From Ruminococcus albus AD2013 (GTDB taxonomy: Bacteria; Bacillota; Clostridia; Oscillospirales; Ruminococcaceae), in NCBI RefSeq assembly GCF_000526775.1, contig NZ_JAGS01000001.1, forward strand, positions 1,116,001 to 1,180,000: a stretch of 64,000 bases of DNA, in the 5' to 3' direction. The notes under the pieces were generated by a model that saw nothing but the letters and a program-made list of their open reading frames with translations, was not told where the DNA came from and searched no databases. The position numbers and the translations under genes were made by a program. Shown piece after piece: positions 57,619-64,000 of the stretch (the first letter of the stretch is position 1; the number at the start of each line of letters is the position of its first letter).

Positions 57619-58014
57619 TCAGAACTTAGGCGATTCGATTTCAATTATCCTTCTTTTATCAAATACTTCTTCTAATCCTAAATCTACCCCATCACAGTCT
57701 ATTATAACATCTGTCGGAAATTCCTTTTCACTTACGATTTTTCTAAGTATCGAGACATTATTATATTTCAGCATAATCCATTTAGGAACATCAAAAGGCA
57801 GTTTTTGCAGATATTCTTCAAACTCAGAGGGAGCAAAGTTGCTTTTCATATCATCTGCATTCTCTTCTTTATAAAAGATAGCGTAGTCATTATTATCATA
57901 TTGGATTTCCAGTTGTTCGTCATTCAGTATTATTTTTTTGCTATCTTTAAAATGCATTTTTGAAAAATGATTTAATGTGAATGAATCATCACCAATTAAA
58001 AATACCCATTGCAT
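57619..58014 (-). CDS. Hypothetical protein, 131 aa (AT-rich)
   Basis: Cytoplasmic protein of unknown family with clearly lower GC than its neighbours. It begins MQWVFLIGDDSFTLNHF and alternates beta segments (QLEIQYDNNDYAIFY, PTDVIIDCDGVDLGL) with a helix near the middle (PSEFEEYLQKLP). The ATG at 58014 has GGAGGGG eight bases upstream, which rules out the longer frame. Size, composition and isolation recall immunity proteins of polymorphic toxin systems, but no toxin gene is adjacent. It is convergent with the 118-aa gene. Confidence 0.65.
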   Translation of the reverse strand: MQWVFLIGDDSFTLNHFSKMHFKDSKKIILNDEQLEIQYDNNDYAIFYKEENADDMKSNFAPSEFEEYLQKLPFDVPKWIMLKYNNVSILRKIVSEKEFPTDVIIDCDGVDLGLEEVFDKRRIIEIESPKF

Positions 58015-58083
58015 AAATAACCCCTCCAAATTCCGATTTATGTCAGTAATTATAGCACGATATCGCTGTATTGTCAATTATAA

Positions 58084-58124
58084 CGCCATAGTACATCTGA
58101 CTGAATATCAGAAATACTATGGCG
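58084..58124 (+). repeat. GCCATAGTA palindrome, copy 3
   Basis: Perfect 10-bp arms CGCCATAGTA (58084-58093) and TACTATGGCG (58115-58124) with an inner TCTGA/TCAGA stem. Related to copies at 18914 and 29385. Confidence 0.75.
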
Positions 58125-58136
58125 AAAAACTCCTGT

Positions 58137-58168
58137 ATCAGCGCAGCACTAAATGCACGGGGGCTGAT
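58137..58168 (+). terminator. Hairpin before the P-type ATPase stop
   Basis: Arms ATCAGC (58137-58142) and GCTGAT (58163-58168) followed by a run of T on the + strand. It is correctly oriented for + transcripts only, although no + gene is adjacent; it may be part of the neighbouring palindromic repeat. Confidence 0.4.
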
Positions 58169-58181
58169 TTTTTATACTGAT

Positions 58182-60836
58182 CTAGTTCTGACCCTTTGCA
58201 GGTATATCAAAAGTCTTGCGCCTGCATATATTTTTCAAAGTTTCAAATGCACCCGAAAGCCCCGGCACAAGAAATGCCGAGCCAACCGAAACCGCAAGAC
58301 ACCTGATATCAGGTATTGCCGTGCTGAATATCTTCGACAGCACAGGAACGTATATCCCCGCGAAAAGCACCGCCGCCGAAGCAGTCACCGCGAACAGCAG
58401 AAAAGTATTGTTGAACAGCGGCACCGAGAACAGCGTCTTATCCTCGGATTTACATTCAAAAACGTGTATCAGCTGACTAAGCACCAGCGTGATAAGGGCA
58501 CCCGTCCTAGCCACCGGAAGTGCCGCCCCCGATCTCAGCAGAACGGAGAAAGTACCAAGAGTGCAGATGCCGATAAGCACGCCCCTTATCAGCATACGCC
58601 ACAGCAGTCCCCCGCTGAAAAAGCTGTCGTTCTCACGGCGGGGCATTTTCTCCATGATATTCTTTTCGGACGGTTCAAGCCCCAGTGCCACCGCAGGCAG
58701 ACTGTCCGTAACAAGGTTCACCAGAAGTATCTGTGCCGGCAGCATCACCATAGGCAGACCCATCAGCAGTCCCCCGAACATGGTCACAACTTCACCAATA
58801 TTGCTGGCTATCATGTAACGCACGAATTTTCGTATGTTTGAATAGATAGTCCTGCCGTCCTCAACAGCATTTACAAGGGTGGCAAAATTGTCATCAAGAA
58901 GTATCATGTCCGCCGCCTGCTTTGTAACTTCCGTGCCTTGTATCCCCATAGATACGCCGATATCAGCTTCCTTTACAGCAGGCGCATCGTTCACGCCGTC
59001 ACCTGTCATTGCGCAGATATGCCCCTTTGCCTTGAACGCCCTGACGATCCGCATTTTATGTGCAGGAGTCACACGAGCGAATACCGAACAATTCTCGATG
59101 ACCTCTGCAAGACGTTCATCGCTCATTCCGTCAAGTTCACCGCCTGTCAGCACGAGACTTCCCTGCTTCAAAATACCCACCTGTCTTGCTACCGCCGAAG
59201 CTGTAAGCTTATGATCGCCTGTTATCATAACAGTTCTGATACCAGCCCTGCCGCACTGCCGTACTGCCTTTGCCGCTTCGGGTCGGGGAGGGTCTTGCAT
59301 ACCCATCAGCCCGAGGAATACTGCACTTCCATCGGCAATTCGACAAAACGCCAGCACCCGCAGACCCTCAGCCGCAAACCTGTCTCCGATACGAGTGGCA
59401 GAAAGCTTTTCTTTACTGCCGAAAGGCTTCACCCCTGCCGCCGTCAGCACTGCGGTACACTCGTTTATTATAACATCGGGACTTCCCTTTTTGAATGATA
59501 CCGCATTACCCTTTGTGCCGCGGCATATCACTGTCATGGAACGGCTTTCACTGTCAAATGGTATCTCATCTTTACGAGCGTATTCCAAATTATACGAAGT
59601 TATACCAAAGTCTGCCGCCGCTAAAACTATTGCACATTCGGTGGGGTCACCTTCCGCAGTGTACCGTGTGGTATTTTTCTTTGATTTCAGAATAGATGTC
59701 GGTGCTTCTTTTACCACCGCATTCGAACACTGTGTTCCGCATACCATAAGTTCTTTAATGGTATCGGGAAGTTCGGAAGTCAGTTTAGCCGTTTCGATGA
59801 CATTACCACTGCCATCGGATACCGCCGTTACTTTCATCTTGTTCTGCGTGACAGTACCAGTCTTATCGGTGCAGATAACAGTTGCACAGCCAAGTGTTTC
59901 CACAGAATGAAGCTTGTGTACAAGTGCATTCCGCCGAAGCATTTTCCGTACCGCGAGGGAGAGTGCTATGGTCACAGCGGCAGGAAGGCCCTCGGGGATA
60001 GCGGCTATCGCCACGGTTATGCCTGTCATTGCCATATCAAAAAGCGGTTCGCCCCGAAGAAGTCCCGCGATAAACACGATAAAGCAGATAACAATGCATA
60101 TCACCGCAAGAGTACGCCCTAGTTCCGCAAGCTTTTTTTGAAGCGGTGTGAGTTCTTCCTCAATGCTTTCAAGCATGACAGACACCCTGCCCATCTGCGT
60201 GCGTTTGCCTGTTGCTGTTGTTCTGACAACTGCACTTCCTTTTGTGACCACAGTTCCCATATACGCCATATATGACTTGTTCAGAGAGGAAAAATCCACT
60301 TCGTCACTGCGCACCTGCTTGCTTACAGGTTCTGCTTCACCCGTAAGTACTGATTCATCACAGCAAAGCATTTTAGCACTTATGATGTAACCGTCAGCAG
60401 GAACTTTGTCCCCCGCTTCAAGAGTGAAAACATCTCCGACAGCCAGCATTTCAGCGGGGAGAGTTTTAAGAATCCCATCGCGGTAGACCCGTGCGGTCGG
60501 GGCAGTCATTGCTTCAAGCTTTTCAAGAGTTTTCTCACATCTGAATTCCTGAATGAACCCAAGCAGGGCGTTTATCACCACCACCGCGATAATTGGTACA
60601 GCGTCCGTATACTGCCCCATAAGAACAGATACCGCCGTAGCCCCCAGAAGTATCATCACCATAACATCGTGAAACTGCCCCAGAAATATCTTCATAGCAC
60701 CCTTGTGCCGCTTCCCGCCCAGCACGTTCCTGCCCTCAGCTTCAAGCCGCTGTTCAGCCTCCGCCGAGGACAGACCGGGCACTTCTTCATCTGAAATTTT
60801 GGTACATTCAAGTTTCTTATCCAGTATCCCGTACAT
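58182..60836 (-). CDS. Cation-transporting P-type ATPase, Ca2+ type (PMCA/PacL-like), 884 aa
   Basis: Membrane pump that most likely exports Ca2+ using ATP. Features: actuator-domain LTGEAEPV near 185, phosphorylation site CTDKTGTVTQNKM near 320, nucleotide domain KKGSPDVI, hinge MTGDGVNDAPAVKEADIGV near 625, and about ten membrane helices. Helix 4 has AAIPEGLPAAV, and helix 6 (NLVTDSLPAVALGLEP) holds the Asn and Asp ligands of Ca-type pumps. The start MYGILDKKL at 60836 is preferred to one 12 codons upstream because GAAAGGAAG then lies before it. Transcribed alone. Metal choice is inferred from family motifs. Confidence 0.9.
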   Translation of the reverse strand: MYGILDKKLECTKISDEEVPGLSSAEAEQRLEAEGRNVLGGKRHKGAMKIFLGQFHDVMVMILLGATAVSVLMGQYTDAVPIIAVVVINALLGFIQEFRCEKTLEKLEAMTAPTARVYRDGILKTLPAEMLAVGDVFTLEAGDKVPADGYIISAKMLCCDESVLTGEAEPVSKQVRSDEVDFSSLNKSYMAYMGTVVTKGSAVVRTTATGKRTQMGRVSVMLESIEEELTPLQKKLAELGRTLAVICIVICFIVFIAGLLRGEPLFDMAMTGITVAIAAIPEGLPAAVTIALSLAVRKMLRRNALVHKLHSVETLGCATVICTDKTGTVTQNKMKVTAVSDGSGNVIETAKLTSELPDTIKELMVCGTQCSNAVVKEAPTSILKSKKNTTRYTAEGDPTECAIVLAAADFGITSYNLEYARKDEIPFDSESRSMTVICRGTKGNAVSFKKGSPDVIINECTAVLTAAGVKPFGSKEKLSATRIGDRFAAEGLRVLAFCRIADGSAVFLGLMGMQDPPRPEAAKAVRQCGRAGIRTVMITGDHKLTASAVARQVGILKQGSLVLTGGELDGMSDERLAEVIENCSVFARVTPAHKMRIVRAFKAKGHICAMTGDGVNDAPAVKEADIGVSMGIQGTEVTKQAADMILLDDNFATLVNAVEDGRTIYSNIRKFVRYMIASNIGEVVTMFGGLLMGLPMVMLPAQILLVNLVTDSLPAVALGLEPSEKNIMEKMPRRENDSFFSGGLLWRMLIRGVLIGICTLGTFSVLLRSGAALPVARTGALITLVLSQLIHVFECKSEDKTLFSVPLFNNTFLLFAVTASAAVLFAGIYVPVLSKIFSTAIPDIRCLAVSVGSAFLVPGLSGAFETLKNICRRKTFDIPAKGQN

Positions 60837-61000
60837 ATCGATCTTCCTTTCATCATCAGGACTTTTTTGCATATTCCCGCCCCGCTGAACTTCACAGCAG
60901 GCGCGGCGCTACTATAAGTCTATTCACGCGGACAGGGATTATGACCGTCCGAGATAGACAAACAAGCTCATAACTCTGGATTTTTGGGCGATTTTCGCTA

Positions 61001-61029
61001 TTGACATTTGGTGTGAATTGTTATATTAT
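61001..61029 (+). promoter_or_regulatory. Promoter of the Nudix-murT-gatD operon
   Basis: TTGACA (61001-61006), 17-base spacer, TATTAT (61024-61029). Predicted start near 61036. Confidence 0.72.
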
Positions 61030-61035
61030 TAATAA

Positions 61036-61160
61036 TGGTGTTTTGTCGTCAAGTGTACAGCCCTGTTCCGACAAAATTCAAAGACGGCGTAATTCACAGC
61101 TGTACGTGAATGATAGAAATGCGGGTATCAAATCCCGCCGCCGTACTATAATGCGGAGGT
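61036..61160 (+). promoter_or_regulatory. Highly structured leader with kissing loops (candidate riboswitch-like RNA)
   Basis: The leader folds into a hairpin with an 8-bp stem (TTTTGTCG 61041-61048, CGACAAAA 61069-61076), then a three-way junction. The junction has P1 ACGGCG (61084-61089) with CGCCGT (61139-61144), P2 ATTCAC (61092-61097) with GTGAAT (61106-61111), and P3 GCGGG (61121-61125) with CCCGC (61134-61138). The apical region of the first hairpin contains GTACAGC (61055-61061), exactly complementary to GCTGTAC (61099-61105) in the P2 loop. The GGAGG ribosome site (61155-61159) follows P1 by eleven bases. I recognise no named riboswitch class. Confidence 0.65.
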
Positions 61161-61165
61161 ATTCT

Positions 61166-61624
61166 ATGAGCGGTTATATTTCCGATATGCGAAAGCTAGT
61201 AGGGCACAGGACACTGATCCAGTGTGCCGGAAGCGTGATATGTGTTGATGACAAGGGCAGACTTCTCCTTGGCAGACGCACCGACAATCATCTGTGGGGA
61301 TACGCAGGGGGTTCTGTTGAGATAGATGAAAAGATCGAAGACTGCGCAAAGCGTGAGCTTTTCGAGGAAACAGGCATCATCGCCGACGAGCTTGAATTGT
61401 TCTGCATCAACTCGGGCAAAGAGGCGCACTACATCTACCCCAACGGCGATGAAGTTTCAAACGTCGAGATAATATATATCTGCAAAAAATATCACGGTGA
61501 GTTGAGACCGCAGGAAGAAGAGATAGAAGAACTCCGGTTCTTCCGCCCCGAGGAAATAACCCTTAATATGATATCCCCGCCCATACGTCCCGTTTTTGAA
61601 AAATACCTGAGCGGGATACTTTAG
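61166..61624 (+). CDS. Nudix hydrolase, 152 aa
   Basis: Hydrolase of a nucleoside diphosphate linked to another group. The Nudix box is complete (GGSVEIDEKIEDCAKRELFE, then ETGI, about 50-75), so it should be active; substrate unknown. N-terminus MSGYISDMRKLVGHRTLIQC is typical of MutT-like pyrophosphohydrolases. ATG at 61166 has GCGGAGG six bases upstream; the longer frame begins in the promoter. The gene is 24 bases ahead of murT and under the structured leader, so it probably heads the murT-gatD operon, perhaps for housecleaning of UDP-sugar or nucleotide by-products. Confidence 0.88.
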   Translation: MSGYISDMRKLVGHRTLIQCAGSVICVDDKGRLLLGRRTDNHLWGYAGGSVEIDEKIEDCAKRELFEETGIIADELELFCINSGKEAHYIYPNGDEVSNVEIIYICKKYHGELRPQEEEIEELRFFRPEEITLNMISPPIRPVFEKYLSGIL

Positions 61625-61648
61625 AAAGAAAAATTACGGAGAGATGAT

Positions 61649-62995
61649 ATGAGTATAAAAAATACGCTGACCATCTGGTTCGGCAAACTTATGGTAAAAA
61701 CACTGCACCTGCTGGGCAGGGACGCGGGCAACGCACCGGGTCTCGTGCTCTGGGAGCTGAATAAAGACTGTCTTAAAGCTTTCAAGGTTGACTGCCCCAT
61801 AATAGCAGTAACAGGCACTAACGGAAAAACTTCCGTTACAAATTACCTGAACCACATTTTTGAAAGCACAGGCAAGAAAATAATCACAAACAAGCAGGGC
61901 AATAATCTTGACACGGGTATAACCTCACTGCTTTTACAGAACTGCGATATGAAAGGCAGGGTAAAGGCAGATTATCTTGTGCTTGAAGTCGATGAGAGCC
62001 ATGTGCCCGTCATTTTCTCGAAGATGAAGCTTGAAACGCTGGTACTGCTGAATTTCTTCCGTGACCAGCTTGACAGAAACGGCGAGGTGGAGACCCTTAT
62101 ACTTAAAGTAAAGAAATTTTTGGAGACCTACGAGGGCAATGTGGTGCTGAATGCGGACGACCCAAATGTTTCCAGACTTGGTCTTGCAAACCCTAACAAC
62201 AAGAACATCTACTATTTCAGCGTTGACCGCTATGCAGGCGCAACCGATAAACCATATGAAGTCGGTGAGGGAAAATTCTGTCCGAAATGCGGCACCGAAC
62301 TTGTTTACGATTACTACCAGTACTCCCATGTGGGTAAGTTCAAATGTCCCAAATGCGGCTTTGGCGATGTAAAGCCCTACATCACCGCAAAGAATGTCAA
62401 GCTTGATGTCCCATCGGTTGAATTCGAGGGCGAGGAGTACAAGATAAGCCACAACAGCATCTACTACGTCTATAATCTTTCTGCTGTCTACACCGCGGCT
62501 AACCTTTATAATTTCGATAAAAAAGTCCTTCATGAGACGTTCGAGAAGTTTGAAGTCAACAACGGCAGACTTGAAAAATTCAGCGTTGACGGCAGTGAGC
62601 TTCTTGTAAATCTTGCGAAAAATCCCGTGGGTGCAAACATGACCCTGAGAGTTATGAACGAGCACAAGGGTGAAAAAGAACTGCTTTTCGTACTCAACGA
62701 TAACCTTGCGGACGGTCATGACGTTTCGTGGATATGGGATATAAATTTCTCCGTATTCAACGATGTTTCACGAGTTGTCACCAGCGGCACAAGGGCTTAT
62801 GATATCGCTATCAGGATAAAATGCTCGGGATACGACCCCGACAAGATAGTCGTAAGACCCGACCTTGACGATGCAATGGACGAGTTTTTCAAAAACAAGG
62901 GCTGCAAATATGCCATAGCAAATTACACCGCTATACAGCCCACACGCGCAGCGATAAAGCGCTATAAAGCAAAGACCGAAGGAGGGCAGGGCTGA
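61649..62995 (+). CDS. murT: Lipid II isoglutaminyl synthase, ligase subunit MurT, 448 aa
   Basis: With GatD, amidates the alpha-carboxylate of D-Glu in lipid II. Mur-ligase P-loop VTGTNGKTSVTNYL at about 54-67. Ribbon-type zinc site with CPKCGTEL and CPKCGFGD (about 208-232), a MurT hallmark. The central ATPase and C-terminal DUF1727 domains are in order (LVLEVDESHVP, LLNFFRDQLDRNGEV, VNNGRLEKF, LLVNLAKNPVGANMTL). Length is normal. The stop overlaps the gatD start by one base (TGATG), consistent with a two-subunit enzyme. GGAGAG precedes the ATG. Confidence 0.96.
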   Translation: MSIKNTLTIWFGKLMVKTLHLLGRDAGNAPGLVLWELNKDCLKAFKVDCPIIAVTGTNGKTSVTNYLNHIFESTGKKIITNKQGNNLDTGITSLLLQNCDMKGRVKADYLVLEVDESHVPVIFSKMKLETLVLLNFFRDQLDRNGEVETLILKVKKFLETYEGNVVLNADDPNVSRLGLANPNNKNIYYFSVDRYAGATDKPYEVGEGKFCPKCGTELVYDYYQYSHVGKFKCPKCGFGDVKPYITAKNVKLDVPSVEFEGEEYKISHNSIYYVYNLSAVYTAANLYNFDKKVLHETFEKFEVNNGRLEKFSVDGSELLVNLAKNPVGANMTLRVMNEHKGEKELLFVLNDNLADGHDVSWIWDINFSVFNDVSRVVTSGTRAYDIAIRIKCSGYDPDKIVVRPDLDDAMDEFFKNKGCKYAIANYTAIQPTRAAIKRYKAKTEGGQG

Positions 62996-63738
62996 TGGAA
63001 AAACTGAAAATACTGCATATGTACCCCGCCATGCTCGACCTTTACGGCGACAGCGGAAATGTTGAAATACTTTCCTACCGCTGCAAAATGCGGGGTATTG
63101 AGACCGAAGTTTTCAAGCACGACCTGGGTGACAAAAACACCGATTTTTCGGGTGTGGATATAGTATACCTCGGAGGCGGTGCCGACTTTGAACAGCAGCT
63201 TCTGGCAGATGACCTGCTGGGTCTGAAAGACGAGATACGCAAGGCTTACGAAAGCGGCGTGTACTTCCTGATGATATGCGGCGGCTATCAGCTGATGGGT
63301 CAATACTATAAGGATTCAAACGGCAAGAAGATACCCGGTCTGGGTCTGTTCGATTATTACACCGTGGCTTCCACCAACAAGCGTGAAAGATGCATAGGTA
63401 ATATCGTAGTTGAGACCACTCTCGGCGATGAAAAATATAAGGTCATCGGCTTTGAAAATCACGGCGGACAGACTACGAATGTGACTTCACCTTTCGGTAA
63501 AGTTCTCGCGGGCAACGGTAACGAATTTGCAAGCAGTATCGAGGGCTACACTGAGAAAAATGTCACCGCTACCTATCTCCACGGACCGCTTCTCTCGAAA
63601 AATCCCAAGCTTGCAGACCATATAATATCCTACTGCATGACGAGAAAAACAGGCAGTGCATACACTCCCGCACCCATAAACGATAAGCTTGAAGACGAGT
63701 GCCGCAAGGTGCTTCTGGAAAGGCTTCTCAAAAACTAA
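62995..63738 (+). CDS. gatD: Lipid II isoglutaminyl synthase, glutaminase subunit GatD, 247 aa
   Basis: Class I glutamine amidotransferase that supplies ammonia to MurT. The nucleophile is Cys95 in FLMICGGYQLMG; the active-site His is in YLHGPLLSKNP near 198. The start MLDLYGDSGNVEIL segment and VYLGGGADFEQQ follow the family. No synthetase domain is attached, as expected. Translationally coupled to murT. The following gene begins ten bases on. Confidence 0.96.
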   Translation: MEKLKILHMYPAMLDLYGDSGNVEILSYRCKMRGIETEVFKHDLGDKNTDFSGVDIVYLGGGADFEQQLLADDLLGLKDEIRKAYESGVYFLMICGGYQLMGQYYKDSNGKKIPGLGLFDYYTVASTNKRERCIGNIVVETTLGDEKYKVIGFENHGGQTTNVTSPFGKVLAGNGNEFASSIEGYTEKNVTATYLHGPLLSKNPKLADHIISYCMTRKTGSAYTPAPINDKLEDECRKVLLERLLKN

Positions 63739-63748
63739 GAGGTGACCG

Positions 63749-64000
63749 ATGTTCTCACTTTTCAGAAAAAGAACCGCTGATAACGAACCGCCGCTGAAAA
63801 AGCGTGTAGAGAAGATGAAGTGCCGCAAGATAAATTTTGTGGACGATGATCTTGACAAACTGTGCGCAGATATGAAAACGGACTGCAAAGCGCTGATGCG
63901 CCTGAAGCCCGTGAATTACTATGCGATAAAGAACAGCTACATCATGGGTATGCTGTATTCCGAAGAAGATTTTTCCGAGAATTTCATACAGCTTCTGCAT
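63749..64000 (+). CDS. Unidentified protein, N-terminal 84 residues (cut by window edge)
   Basis: An open frame starts at ATG 63749, with AGAGGTGA just upstream, ten bases after gatD, and continues beyond the window. The visible part is basic at first (MFSLFRKRTADNEPPLKKR) and then mixed (VDDDLDKLCADMKTDCKALM). No signal peptide or known motif is seen. Its spacing makes it part of the murT-gatD operon. Confidence 0.7.
   Translation, partial: MFSLFRKRTADNEPPLKKRVEKMKCRKINFVDDDLDKLCADMKTDCKALMRLKPVNYYAIKNSYIMGMLYSEEDFSENFIQLLH

Noticed and set aside
59591..59603. A 13-bp sequence identical to one loxP arm (TATACGAAGTTAT)
   Set aside because: Only one arm is present, with no spacer and second arm, and it lies in the coding sequence of the P-type ATPase. 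More likely one of the GTATACGA-like words or chance.
61036..61160. Known ykkC-type or NDP riboswitch ahead of a Nudix gene
   Set aside because: Variant ykkC RNAs do occur before Nudix genes, but the conserved core sequences I know from that class are not found here, so no known class was assigned.
1..64000. tRNA or rRNA genes, CRISPR arrays, prophage
   Set aside because: No CCA-ended cloverleaf, no rRNA core sequence, no regularly spaced 25-40 bp repeats and no phage structural genes were noticed on either strand.

Overview
The window reads as chromosome of a fibre-degrading Gram-positive anaerobe of the Ruminococcus (Oscillospiraceae, Clostridia) type. Support from the sequence: two secreted proteins end in type I dockerin modules, a GH74-type xyloglucanase and a parallel beta-helix protein are exported, heat shock is under a CIRCE/HrcA operon, lipid II amidation uses MurT/GatD, and promoters are mostly clear TTGACA-17-TATAAT boxes with strong GGAGG ribosome sites. 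No rRNA, tRNA, CRISPR array or prophage was seen. The species assignment is inference; no marker gene allows more.

Layout. 0-5 kb: a gene tail, then a TetR-regulated ABC exporter operon. 5-18 kb: secreted carbohydrate-active and surface proteins (GH74 enzyme, CoA ligase plus dockerin SGNH esterase, dockerin protein, acidic lipoprotein, beta-helix protein). 18-20 kb: membrane protein and two lipoproteins. 20-22.4 kb: an NAD-centred operon (NrtR-like Nudix, NADAR, NadE). 22-27 kb: PepT, an atypical phosphofructokinase, a chemoreceptor. 27-33 kb: polysaccharide deacetylase, a membrane-anchored cohesin-like protein, an AraC-GGDEF fusion, an orphan PqqD-like protein, SpoIIP, a VanY-like peptidase. 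33-37 kb: PyrE with a DUF4261-type protein, flavoprotein, membrane diguanylate cyclase. 37-44.5 kb: AddB-AddA recombination nuclease. 44.5-48 kb: split cobalamin methionine synthase. 47.9-49.2 kb: intact ISAs1-family element with 9-bp target duplication. 49.4-54.3 kb: hrcA-grpE-dnaK-dnaJ. 54.5-58 kb: candidate small RNA, membrane protein, pyruvate kinase, small hypotheticals. 58-61 kb: Ca-type P-type ATPase. 61-64 kb: Nudix-murT-gatD operon behind an elaborately folded leader.

The least explained signals are non-coding. Four copies of a roughly 320-350 bp intergenic element share an ordered set of hairpins; one hairpin keeps its pairing while its arm sequence differs between copies, and three copies abut the 3' end of a gene. 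The leader at 61.04-61.16 kb can form a hairpin plus a three-way junction joined by a 7-base loop-loop complementarity just before the ribosome site, which is riboswitch-like, though I recognise no known class. A 95-nt promoter-to-terminator transcript with an anti-Shine-Dalgarno stretch lies at 54.5 kb, and a 24-codon micro-gene with its own promoter and terminator at 33.1 kb. Smaller repeat families (three GCCATAGTA palindromes; a 20-bp tandem repeat) add to this.

Protein starts were chosen by ribosome site, spacing and family N-termini, so several differ from the longest open frame.
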